Assembly (NCBI GenBank): GCA_030523275.1
Contig: JAUNIX010000011.1
Location: 26,032-90,031, forward strand
Direction of reading: 5' to 3'
DNA length: 64,000 nucleotides
DNA from: Lachnospiraceae bacterium
Lineage (GTDB): Bacteria; Bacillota; Clostridia; Lachnospirales; Lachnospiraceae
Each line of letters opens with the position of its first letter. The stretch's first letter is position 1. The notes below the pieces were generated by a model. It searched no databases. It had not been told where the DNA came from and saw only the letters and a program-made list of their open reading frames with translations. The translations under genes were made by a program, and so were the position numbers. Shown here piece after piece: positions 9,310-16,637 of the stretch.

Positions 9310-9852
9310 ATGAAGATACTATTTGAACTGTATTGGTCTTTTTTTCAAGTGGGCATTATGACATTTGGCGGAGGATATGCAATGTTACCAATGCTCCAAA
9401 GAGTTGTTGTCGATGATAAAAAATGGGCAACAGAAGAAGAAATTATGGACTATTATGCCATTGGACAGGTGACTCCTGGTGTTATTGCTGTCAATACAGC
9501 AACCTTTATCGGGTATAAGCAAAAGAAAATCTTAGGTGGAATTTGTGCGACTGCTGGGGTTGTATCGCCATCTTTGATTATTATTATGTTATTAGCCAGT
9601 ATCATTGGTCAGTTTTCGGATATGGTCGTTGTCCAACATGCATTTAATGGAATTAGAATTGTTGTCTGTGCTCTGGTTGCTCAGGCGGTCATTAAAATGT
9701 TGAAAAAAGGTGTGAAGGATATTCTGACTTTGATTATTTGTATTGCATCGTTTATAGCAGTTGGAATCTTTCGTTTATCGCCGATTCCATTGGTTGTTAT
9801 CTGTTGCTTCCTTGGAATCTTTTCGAAAGGAGGAGAGAAAAAATCATGTTAG
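9310..9852 (+). CDS. Chromate-transporter family protein, first half-size subunit
   Basis: The 180-residue membrane protein of the CHR family has the GGGYAMLPML motif and about five hydrophobic segments. Single-domain CHR proteins act in pairs, encoded by adjacent genes, and probably form a heterodimeric anion transporter; chromate export is shown for some, but the natural substrate in anaerobes is unknown. Its last codons overlap the start of the partner gene by 7 bp, which points to coupled translation. Confidence 0.88.
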   Translation: MKILFELYWSFFQVGIMTFGGGYAMLPMLQRVVVDDKKWATEEEIMDYYAIGQVTPGVIAVNTATFIGYKQKKILGGICATAGVVSPSLIIIMLLASIIGQFSDMVVVQHAFNGIRIVVCALVAQAVIKMLKKGVKDILTLIICIASFIAVGIFRLSPIPLVVICCFLGIFSKGGEKKSC

Positions 9853-10409
9853 AATACGTTATTATATTTTTTGAGTTTTTTAAGGCTGGATTGTTCGCAA
9901 TCGGTGGTGGGTTAGCGACATTACCATTTTTAAAAGCAATGATTGGTAAGTATCCGTGGTTTACAGCCGCAGAACTGACAAATATGATCGCGATTTCGGA
10001 ATCTACACCGGGACCAATGGGGGTAAACATGGCTACTTATGCCGGATTCCATGCAGGAGGTATTTTAGGAGCCTTAATCGCAACGGCCGGACTAGTTGCA
10101 CCCTCTGTTGTGATTATCATTTTTGTATCCAAAATTCTTGACAAATTTCGCAAAAGCAAGATGGTTCAAAATGCATTTTATGGTTTGCGTCCGGCATCTG
10201 CAGGATTGATTATTGGTGCCATGTTTGATGTATTTTTGATGGCAATGTTTCGTGTGAAATACTGGAATGTTGATTTCGTTCGTTTTTTTAATATTCCGGC
10301 AATTTTGGTGTTTGTGGCAGCTTGTTTTTGTATTTGGAAATGGAATAAACTGCACCCGATTATTTTTATCATCGCTGGTGCTGTGATAGGAATTGTATTT
10401 GCGTTATAA
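9846..10409 (+). CDS. Chromate-transporter family protein, second half-size subunit
   Basis: Partner of the preceding gene: 187 residues, with the matching CHR motif IGGGLATLPFLKAM near the N-terminus and ESTPGPMGVNMATYAG. I start it at ATG 9846, behind AAAGGAGG at about 9826-9833, not at the earlier in-frame ATG at 9738 that lies deep in the first gene and encodes no CHR-like sequence. The two genes appear to be a duplicated pair with opposite predicted topology. Confidence 0.88.
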   Translation: MLEYVIIFFEFFKAGLFAIGGGLATLPFLKAMIGKYPWFTAAELTNMIAISESTPGPMGVNMATYAGFHAGGILGALIATAGLVAPSVVIIIFVSKILDKFRKSKMVQNAFYGLRPASAGLIIGAMFDVFLMAMFRVKYWNVDFVRFFNIPAILVFVAACFCIWKWNKLHPIIFIIAGAVIGIVFAL

Positions 10410-10424
10410 ACAGAAGAAATGTGA

Positions 10425-10455
10425 GTTGTCCACGTTTTAATGTGGACAACTTTTT
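10425..10455 (+). terminator. Intrinsic terminator of the chromate-transporter operon
   Basis: Stem GTTGTCCAC (10425-10433) and GTGGACAAC (10442-10450), then TTTTT. Confidence 0.85.
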
Positions 10456-10533
10456 AATTTAAGTGGATACTATGTGAATTATGTGTGCATGATATGTGGA
10501 CATAATTTTTTTTACCCTTTTACATAGAACTTC

Positions 10534-10562
10534 TTGCAATCCTCATAGATATGACGTATAAT
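10534..10562 (+). promoter_or_regulatory. Sigma-A-type promoter of the nrd operon
   Basis: TTGCAA (10534-10539), a 17-bp spacer and a perfect TATAAT (10557-10562). The predicted start of transcription falls inside the first NrdR box. Confidence 0.75.
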
Positions 10563-10565
10563 AAG

Positions 10566-10613
10566 ACACAAGATATTGTGGAGAAAAAGTGAGGGAAACA
10601 CAATATATACAAG
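10566..10613 (+). promoter_or_regulatory. Tandem NrdR boxes
   Basis: Two copies resembling the NrdR consensus ACACWATATVTWGTGT. Box 1 (10566-10581) matches 14 of 16 positions and box 2 (10598-10613) 12 of 16. Their starts are 32 bp apart, about three helical turns, as expected for the NrdR oligomer. Box 1 covers the likely transcription start, so NrdR bound with dATP should repress the operon. Confidence 0.75.
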
Positions 10614-10633
10614 AAGGAAGGGCATTGAGTGAG

Positions 10634-12895
10634 ATGAAGCAAATTCAGAAGAGGAACGGAGATACAGTGCCGTTTGATTCAGTTAAGATTTTAAATGCAA
10701 TGAGCCAGGCAAACAAGGCGGTAGATGGGGAGAATATGACACCTACTGACTTGTTATTTTTAACAGAAAAGGTATGTGATTGTATTCCTGGTGATATCTG
10801 CAATGTAGAAGAAGTGCAGGATTATGTAGAGCAGACATTGATTCGTTATGGCTATGGGAAGACGGCAAAAGCCTATATCTTGTATCGCGCAGAGCATACA
10901 AAGATTCGAAATACGGAATCTGATTTGATGGATATCTATGGCCGTCTGACCTACTCTCATGCGAAAGATGAAGATATTAAGAGAGAAAATGCGAATATTG
11001 ATGCAGATACAGCAATGGGGACCATGTTAAAATATGGTTCTGAAGGTTCAAAATATTTTATTGATAACTATGTGTTGCCAAAAGATATTGCTGCTGCACA
11101 TATAAACGGAGAAATCCATATTCATGACAAAGATTTTTATATGCTGACAGAAACTTGTTGTCAGATTGATTTGATTAAATTATTTAAAAACGGATTTTCT
11201 ACCGGTCATGGAAATTTGAGAGAGCCAAACTCGATTCAGAGTTATTCCGCATTGGCATGTATCGCAATCCAGGCAAATCAAAATGAGATGCATGGTGGAC
11301 AGAGTGTTCCAAATTTTGACTACGCGATGGCAGATGGAGTCCGGAAAACATATAAAAAGAAATATCGTCATATTATGAAACAGTATTTACAGATTCGTTA
11401 TGATATGAACGAGGAAGCTGCGTTAGAGACGGCACTTGCATTTGAACAGCAACTCAGTGTTCCGGTAGCGATGGGAAACGTAGGACAGATTTCAGAAGAG
11501 ATAAAAGAAATCGAGTTAATTGGTTTGACAACAGAACAATTAGAAGCTTTGCATCAGTATACACAAAAAGAGGCACTGCGTATTACAAATAGAGAAACCT
11601 ATCAGGCGATGGAAGCTTTTGTGCATAACTTAAATACGATGAATTCGAGAGCAGGAGCTCAGGTGCCATTTAGTTCGATCAACTATGGTACTGATACTTC
11701 ACCGGAAGCAAGAATGGTCATAAAAAATCTATTAGATGCAACAGAACAGGGATTAGGCGGTGGTGAGACACCAATTTTCCCGGTACAGATTTTTAAAGTA
11801 AAGGAAGGCGTAAATTATAATCCGGGTGATCCGAATTATGATTTATTTAAACAGGCATTAAAGACATCTGCGAAACGTCTATTCCCGAATTTCAGTTTTA
11901 TTGATGCGCCATTTAATTTACAATATTATAAACAAGGTGATTATAACACAGAAGTAGCCTATATGGGTTGTCGTACCCGTGTACTGGGAAATCATTATGA
12001 TAAGACAAAAGAGATAACCTGTGGACGCGGAAATTTAAGTTTTACATCCATTAATCTGCCGCGTTTGGCGTTGGAAGCCAATGGGGATTTGGAGAAATTT
12101 TATAACCTATTAGACGAAAGAATGACTTTAGTGATTCGTCAATTGTTACATCGTTTTAAGGTACAGTGTACAAAGAAAGTACGCAATTATCCATTTTTAA
12201 TGGGACAGGGAATCTGGATCGATTCAGAGAAACTAGATTATGATGATGATATTTCAGAGGTATTAAAAAATGGAACACTGAGTATCGGTTTTATCGGTCT
12301 TGCAGAAACATTAAAAGCTTTGATCGGAAAGCATCATGGTGAAAGTAAAGAGGCACAGAAACTTGGGTTAGAGATTATTAGTTATATGCGCCAGAGAATG
12401 GATTTAGAATCGACAAAGACCGGTCTTAATTTTACTCTTCTTGCCACACCGGCAGAGGGACTTAGTGGACGTTTTGTGAAGATTGACCAACAAAAATATG
12501 GTAAGATCGAAGGGGTCACCGATAGAGAGTACTATACGAACTCTTTTCATGTTCCGGTTTATTATTCAATTCGAGCATTTGAAAAGATTCAGATTGAGGC
12601 ACCATATCATGCGTTAACAAATGCAGGACATATCAGCTATGTTGAATTAGATGGAGATACCTGTAAAAACTTGGAAGCGTTTGAGTCAGTCATTCGTTTT
12701 ATGAAGGAGCAGGGAATCGGATATGGTTCGGTCAATCATCCAGTAGACCGAGATCCAATTTGCGGTTATACAGGTGTGATCGATGATGTTTGTCCACGTT
12801 GTGGAAGACGTGAAGGAGAAGGAGTCAGCATCGAAAAATTAAATGAACTTCGTAAAAAATATCCGGATGTACCAATTCCGGCATGTTGCAGATAA
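10634..12895 (+). CDS. nrdD: Anaerobic ribonucleoside-triphosphate reductase, large part without the glycyl-radical segment
   Basis: This class III reductase reduces ribonucleotides to deoxyribonucleotides without oxygen. The 753 residues comprise an N-terminal ATP-cone (KRNGDTVPFDSVKI), the ten-stranded barrel with the HGGQSVPNFDYA and GGGETPIFPVQ motifs, and a C-terminal zinc ribbon (ICGYTG, CPRCGRR). The protein stops after PIPACCR, before the RITGYL radical loop that normally completes NrdD. That loop is encoded by the next ORF at 13100. ATG 10634 is preferred over an upstream GTG (10589), which would overlap an NrdR box. GGAAGGG lies about 11 nt before the ATG. Confidence 0.92.
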   Translation: MKQIQKRNGDTVPFDSVKILNAMSQANKAVDGENMTPTDLLFLTEKVCDCIPGDICNVEEVQDYVEQTLIRYGYGKTAKAYILYRAEHTKIRNTESDLMDIYGRLTYSHAKDEDIKRENANIDADTAMGTMLKYGSEGSKYFIDNYVLPKDIAAAHINGEIHIHDKDFYMLTETCCQIDLIKLFKNGFSTGHGNLREPNSIQSYSALACIAIQANQNEMHGGQSVPNFDYAMADGVRKTYKKKYRHIMKQYLQIRYDMNEEAALETALAFEQQLSVPVAMGNVGQISEEIKEIELIGLTTEQLEALHQYTQKEALRITNRETYQAMEAFVHNLNTMNSRAGAQVPFSSINYGTDTSPEARMVIKNLLDATEQGLGGGETPIFPVQIFKVKEGVNYNPGDPNYDLFKQALKTSAKRLFPNFSFIDAPFNLQYYKQGDYNTEVAYMGCRTRVLGNHYDKTKEITCGRGNLSFTSINLPRLALEANGDLEKFYNLLDERMTLVIRQLLHRFKVQCTKKVRNYPFLMGQGIWIDSEKLDYDDDISEVLKNGTLSIGFIGLAETLKALIGKHHGESKEAQKLGLEIISYMRQRMDLESTKTGLNFTLLATPAEGLSGRFVKIDQQKYGKIEGVTDREYYTNSFHVPVYYSIRAFEKIQIEAPYHALTNAGHISYVELDGDTCKNLEAFESVIRFMKEQGIGYGSVNHPVDRDPICGYTGVIDDVCPRCGRREGEGVSIEKLNELRKKYPDVPIPACCR

Positions 12896-12906
12896 TCAAA
12901 GGTATG

Positions 12907-13080
12907 TATATCAGATGTGAGATGACTCCCACCTCTACAAGTGGTGAGTAACAAGATTTTATCAGTGGGAGTTCAATCTCCCATCTGATATACGCTCCGC
13001 GAGGATGCGCAGGGATTCGGATATGTATTATGTCAGTGAAAACTGACCCAAATCCCGCGCCAAGACTCGCGAGTCTTGAA
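12907..13080. repeat. 174-bp structured repeat, copy A
   Basis: Nearly identical to 40815-40988 (copy B). The first half folds between TATATCAGATG (12907-12917) and CATCTGATATA (12983-12993), with an inner CCCAC/GTGGG-type stem. The second half starts with the core CGCTCCGCGAGGATGCG, then GGGATTCGG pairing with the CCAAATCCC side. It contains a GAAA-tetraloop hairpin (GTCAGT/ACTGAC), and ends in the 18-bp palindrome CAAGACTCGCGAGTCTTG. No ORF. It sits inside the nrd operon between the two parts of nrdD; no clear target duplication flanks it. Confidence 0.88.
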
Positions 13081-13099
13081 CAGATAGGAGGAAATAGAT

Positions 13100-13252
13100 A
13101 TGAGTCAAAAAGAAATGAAAGTAAAAGAAGTAGGACAGGAAGTTGGATTTGATAGAATCCGCAGAATTACAGGATATTTAGTTGGAACAACAGATCGTTT
13201 CAACAATGCAAAAAGAGCAGAAGAAAGAGATCGTGTAAAACATGGCCTCTAA
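13100..13252 (+). CDS. Glycyl-radical C-terminal segment of NrdD as a separate 50-residue ORF
   Basis: This short ORF encodes the piece missing from the large NrdD: FDRIRRITGYLVGTTDRF, with the predicted radical glycine at residue 25 (RITGYL), and the usual NrdD ending (RVKHG). It has its own AGGAGG ribosome site (about 13087-13092) and ATG, lies in the same reading frame as nrdD but behind stop codons, and overlaps nrdG by 11 bp. It would have to dock into the large subunit so that NrdG can form the radical, as GrcA (YfiD) does for pyruvate formate-lyase. Confidence 0.85.
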   Translation: MSQKEMKVKEVGQEVGFDRIRRITGYLVGTTDRFNNAKRAEERDRVKHGL

Positions 13253-13706
13253 AATTCGTGTAAGCGGCATTGTAGAAGAGTCCATTGTTGATGGACCAGG
13301 ATTTCGCTATGTTGTATTTACGCAAGGGTGTCCACATCACTGTAAAGGATGCCATAATCCACAGACGCACCCATTTGAAGGGGGACAATGGATGGACGTT
13401 AATGATATATTTCAGGCATTTTGCGAAAATCCATTGCTGTCTGGTATTACTTTCTCAGGAGGAGAACCATTTTGTCAACCCAAACCTCTGTATGAACTAG
13501 CGATGAAAGTCAAAAAATATGGAAAGACGGTGATGACATATTCCGGATATACTTTGGAAGAGTTAGAAAAAATGGATGATATCTGGGTGAAGAAATTGTT
13601 ATTGGCCACAGACATTTTAGTGGATGGTCCCTATATAGAGGAACAACGCGATTTGACATTGCAATACCGAGGAAGTGCAAATCAGAGAGTTTTGTATTTG
13701 AGCTAG
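13242..13706 (+). CDS. nrdG: Anaerobic ribonucleotide reductase activase
   Basis: The 154-residue radical-SAM enzyme has the cluster motif CPHHCKGC (CxxxCxxC) and the GGEP motif (FSGGEPF). It cleaves S-adenosylmethionine to generate the glycyl radical on NrdD. The start overlaps the end of the radical-segment ORF, so the two should be translated together at similar levels. The length is typical. Confidence 0.96.
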   Translation: MASKIRVSGIVEESIVDGPGFRYVVFTQGCPHHCKGCHNPQTHPFEGGQWMDVNDIFQAFCENPLLSGITFSGGEPFCQPKPLYELAMKVKKYGKTVMTYSGYTLEELEKMDDIWVKKLLLATDILVDGPYIEEQRDLTLQYRGSANQRVLYLS

Positions 13707-13829
13707 CAGATACTTGGTCATGCATAGACAGAATTGCAAAAAAATCAAGAAGTTTAACAGTAACATGATACTTTTTATTGATTTTTTCATCGTTGATCAA
13801 AATATTATCTCGAAAACAGGTTTATAAAT

Positions 13830-13858
13830 TTGCTTATTTTGACCGTGTAGGATATAAT
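13830..13858 (+). promoter_or_regulatory. Probable promoter of the antiporter operon
   Basis: TTGCTT (13830-13835), 17-bp spacer, TATAAT (13853-13858). An overlapping alternative is TTGACC (13839-13844) with TATAAC (13863-13868) at 18 bp. Otherwise the 13707-13893 gap shows nothing clear. Confidence 0.5.
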
Positions 13859-13893
13859 ATTTTATAACGAAATAAGAAAATCACGAATTAGAA

Positions 13894-14382
13894 TTGATAG
13901 GTATTATGTTACTGTTATTTTTTATATGCTGGATTATTTTTGCGGGAGATTTTACGATTGAGATTATGCTGTTTGGAATTGGAGTATCAGCAGCTGTTTT
14001 TTGGTTTCAGTGTAAATTCCTGGATTATTCCATTGAAAAAGAAAAAAATTTATATCGAAATATCAAGTGGGGAATCGTTTACGCAGTCATTCTTATATTA
14101 GAGATATTAAAGGCTAATATTGGGGTGATGCATTTAATTCTTTCGCCCAAATATGAAGTGGAACCAAAACTGGTGCGTTTTCGTACGGATCTTAAGACAG
14201 ATATTGCACGTGTGATTCTGGCTAATTCGATTACTTTGACACCAGGAACGATTACGGTCACCTTAGAAGGGGACGAGTATGTCGTTCATTGTTTGGACGC
14301 TTCCATGGCAGAGGGGATAGACGATTCTATTTTTGTGCAATTATTACATCAGCTTGAGCGGAAAGAAGGCGGGAAAGAATGA
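13894..14382 (+). CDS. mnhE: Mrp/Mnh antiporter subunit E
   Basis: The 162-residue protein has two N-terminal membrane segments and the MnhE-type soluble region (VRFRTDLKTDIARVILANSI and TLTPGTITV). It is a small subunit of Mrp-type multisubunit cation/proton antiporters. The open frame begins at TTG 13894; ATG 13906 (158 residues) is an equally good start, since neither has a strong ribosome site. It is first of ten linked genes and overlaps the next by 4 bp (ATGA). Confidence 0.88.
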   Translation: MIGIMLLLFFICWIIFAGDFTIEIMLFGIGVSAAVFWFQCKFLDYSIEKEKNLYRNIKWGIVYAVILILEILKANIGVMHLILSPKYEVEPKLVRFRTDLKTDIARVILANSITLTPGTITVTLEGDEYVVHCLDASMAEGIDDSIFVQLLHQLERKEGGKE

Positions 14383-14705
14383 AGTCGGAATTACTAATCC
14401 AGGTTGAGGATATATTTTTTATGGTGTGTGTATTTTTTATGGCAATTTTACTTTTTTTATGCCTCATCCGTGCGATTCGGGGACCACGTCTTACCGATCG
14501 TATCATCAGTGCGAATATGATCGGAACAATGACGATCATATCGATTGCTCTATTATCAGTGCTTCTAAAAGAAAGTTATTTATTAGATGTCTGTTTGATT
14601 TATGCAATGGTTAGTTTTATTGGAGTCGTGATTTTAACAAAAGTTTATATGGGTGTGTATCGAGAACATAAAAATAAGCATCGGAAAGGGGAAAAATATG
14701 ATTGA
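14379..14705 (+). CDS. mnhF: Mrp/Mnh antiporter subunit F
   Basis: The 108-residue protein has three hydrophobic helices and the MnhF motif IRGPRLTDRIISANMIGT. It is a small membrane subunit of the antiporter. It overlaps subunit E upstream and subunit G downstream by a few bases, as expected for equal translation. Confidence 0.9.
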   Translation: MKSELLIQVEDIFFMVCVFFMAILLFLCLIRAIRGPRLTDRIISANMIGTMTIISIALLSVLLKESYLLDVCLIYAMVSFIGVVILTKVYMGVYREHKNKHRKGEKYD

Positions 14706-15021
14706 ATGGATTCGTTTTTTAATTGGAGCATTTTTTATTATTGTTGGGATTGTGACTGCGGCGATTGCAACATTTGGTATGTATCGTTTCTCGTATGTTT
14801 TGAATCGAATGCATTCGGCTGCTATGTGTGATACGCTGGCACTAGCCTCTGTTATGATTGGTTTGATTGTAATTTATGGCATTTCTTTTGCATCTCTTAA
14901 GTTAGTATTGATTATTTTATTTCTTTGGTTTGCAAGTCCGGTATCTAGTCATTTAGTATCCAGATTGGAAGTAACGATCAATGAGCATTTAGAAGAAGAA
15001 TGTGAGGTGCCGGAGAAATGA
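14698..15021 (+). CDS. mnhG: Mrp/Mnh antiporter subunit G
   Basis: The 107-residue protein has three membrane segments and the MnhG motif MYRFSYVLNRMHSAAMCDTL. I start it at ATG 14698 behind GAAAGGGG, not at ATG 14653, which lies inside mnhF and adds 15 unrelated residues. Subunit G supports assembly of the antiporter. Confidence 0.9.
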   Translation: MIEWIRFLIGAFFIIVGIVTAAIATFGMYRFSYVLNRMHSAAMCDTLALASVMIGLIVIYGISFASLKLVLIILFLWFASPVSSHLVSRLEVTINEHLEEECEVPEK

Positions 15022-15293
15022 AGATCATAGAATTAATTTTACTGGTGTTTTTGATCGTATGTGCAATTGCAACTTGTTTATCGAAAAATTTGTTAACTTC
15101 TGTCGTAATTTTTATGTCTTATAGTCTGATCATGGCAATTATCTGGTTTTTACTGCAATCTCCGGATCTTGCGATTACGGAAGCAGCAGTTGGAGCAGGT
15201 GTTACCAGTATTTTATTTTTTGTCACTCTGAAAAAAATTGGTGTCATGAGAGGAACGGAGGAAGACGATGAGCAAGATACGAAAGGATTATGA
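15018..15293 (+). CDS. MbhD-like antiporter subunit (DUF4040 type)
   Basis: A 91-residue protein with three membrane helices and the motif SPDLAITEAAVGAGVTSILFF, which is the DUF4040/MbhD module. In Bacillus-type Mrp this module is part of the C-terminal end of MrpA; in archaeal Mbh/Mbs complexes it is a separate subunit, as here. It overlaps mnhG by 4 bp and the next gene by 26 bp. Confidence 0.85.
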   Translation: MKIIELILLVFLIVCAIATCLSKNLLTSVVIFMSYSLIMAIIWFLLQSPDLAITEAAVGAGVTSILFFVTLKKIGVMRGTEEDDEQDTKGL

Positions 15294-16260
15294 TCAGTCA
15301 AAATGGAATCTATTTGCAAAATGGTTGAATGGAGAAATGCCGGTTGAGTATAAATCTTCCCCAGAATGGCATTTGACAGATGAAGAATTAAAACAAAAAT
15401 ATGAAGAAGATATGAAACGGGCAGAAAATGTGCATGAAAAAGAAGCTCGTCTTTATGAACGGTATCGTTATTGGCCGGAGGAAAAAGGCATTAAGATTTA
15501 TGAACGTATGTATCATTTGTTGGCAGTTATCATTTGCTTAGTCATTATTGGCAGTCTCTTGGTTACAGTGTCTTATCTTCCGAAATTTGGAAGCCCATCA
15601 AATCCAATCAATAATGAAGTTTCAAAACGTTATATTGAGAAAGGAATCCAGGAGACAGGAGCAGTCAATATTGTGACTGGTATGATTTTGGATTACCGTG
15701 CTTTTGATACGTTTGGAGAATCGCATGTATTATTTATCGCGGTCACTTGTGTTTTTATCATCTTACGTCTGGGAATCGGTAAAGAGAAAAATATTGAAGA
15801 TGAAAAGGCAAAGGAAGCGGAGAATGATCGTGTATTTGAGCCTAAAAATGATAAGATTTTGCAAAAAGCAGCATTTTTCTTAGTGCCGATTATTTTTATT
15901 TTTGGTATTTATATTATTTTGTTTGGACATTTATCACCAGGTGGAGGATTTTCCGGTGGTGCCATCATAGGTGCAGGTTTAATATTATATTTGGATGCCT
16001 ATGGATTTGAGAAAGCAGAACGATTTTTTACACTTCGAACATTCCGGATTATATCATTATCTGGTTTGCTCACATATGCGGTGGCAAAAAGTTATTCGTT
16101 TTTTACCGGAGCTAATCACATAAAAAGTGTGATTCCGTTAGGAATTCCTGGACATATTTTAAGCAGTGGACTTATTTTAATATTAAACATTTGTGTAGGT
16201 GCAGTCGTTGCATGTACGATGTATGCATTTTACGTTTTATTTCGAAAAGGAGATTTCTAA
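15268..16260 (+). CDS. Fused MbhE/MnhB-type antiporter subunit
   Basis: The 330-residue protein is a fusion. A charged, cytoplasmic N-terminal stretch of about 80 residues leads into an MbhE-like part with two helices (about 85-175). A charged linker follows, then the MnhB domain (from about 205) with the motif GHLSPGGGFSGGAIIGAGLIL and four helices. In archaeal Mbh these parts are separate proteins. The hydrophilic N-terminal extension is not part of either known domain. Confidence 0.82.
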   Translation: MSKIRKDYDQSKWNLFAKWLNGEMPVEYKSSPEWHLTDEELKQKYEEDMKRAENVHEKEARLYERYRYWPEEKGIKIYERMYHLLAVIICLVIIGSLLVTVSYLPKFGSPSNPINNEVSKRYIEKGIQETGAVNIVTGMILDYRAFDTFGESHVLFIAVTCVFIILRLGIGKEKNIEDEKAKEAENDRVFEPKNDKILQKAAFFLVPIIFIFGIYIILFGHLSPGGGFSGGAIIGAGLILYLDAYGFEKAERFFTLRTFRIISLSGLLTYAVAKSYSFFTGANHIKSVIPLGIPGHILSSGLILILNICVGAVVACTMYAFYVLFRKGDF

Positions 16261-16262
16261 GG

Positions 16263-16637
16263 ATGGGTGCAAATTTGTTTCACAATTATTTTGAGACAGT
16301 AGCCGTGATATTATTTGGAATAGGATTTACAACGCTGCTGTTACATCGAAATATGATCAAAAAAATTATCGGATTAAATATTATGGATACAGCGGTGTAT
16401 TTATTTTTGGCAGCGAAAGGCTATATAGAAGGCAGAAAAGCACCAATTGTAGTTGACGGGATTCAGGATGTAAAAGCCTATATCAATCCGATTCCAAGTG
16501 GATTGGTATTGACGGGAATTGTAGTATCTGTAAGTGTTACAGCGGTTATGTTGTCGCTTACCATTCGTCTGTATCGAAGATATGGATCTTTAGATCTGGA
16601 TGAAATATCGATGAGGGCCAAAAAGGAGGAATTCTAA
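16263..16637 (+). CDS. mnhC: Mrp/Mnh antiporter subunit C (NuoK-like)
   Basis: The 124-residue protein has three helices, the NuoK/MnhC motif IIGLNIMDTAVYLFLAAKG and the IPSGLVLTGIVVSVSVTAV segment. The ATG at 16263 follows an AAAGGAG site; the upstream in-frame ATG (16191) lies within the preceding gene. MnhC contributes half-channels next to the large antiporter subunits. Confidence 0.9.
   Translation: MGANLFHNYFETVAVILFGIGFTTLLLHRNMIKKIIGLNIMDTAVYLFLAAKGYIEGRKAPIVVDGIQDVKAYINPIPSGLVLTGIVVSVSVTAVMLSLTIRLYRRYGSLDLDEISMRAKKEEF

Noticed and set aside
10478..10506. Inverted repeat ATTATGT/ACATAAT followed by a T-run before the nrd promoter
   Set aside because: Only 7 A/T-rich base pairs with a 15-nt loop; too weak to call a terminator beside the strong one at 10425-10455.
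12907..13080. HEARO/OMEGA-type guide RNA or CRISPR-related element
   Set aside because: No IscB/TnpB-like ORF or repeat-spacer array lies nearby, and the fold does not match those RNAs in any way I could recognise.
12896..13099. A self-splicing intron splitting nrdD
   Set aside because: The gap and the 174-bp element are both multiples of three, but stop codons (TAA at 12893 and TAG near 13086) flank the element outside it, and the second ORF has its own start and ribosome site. No group I or II core was recognised, and the same element also occurs outside any gene.
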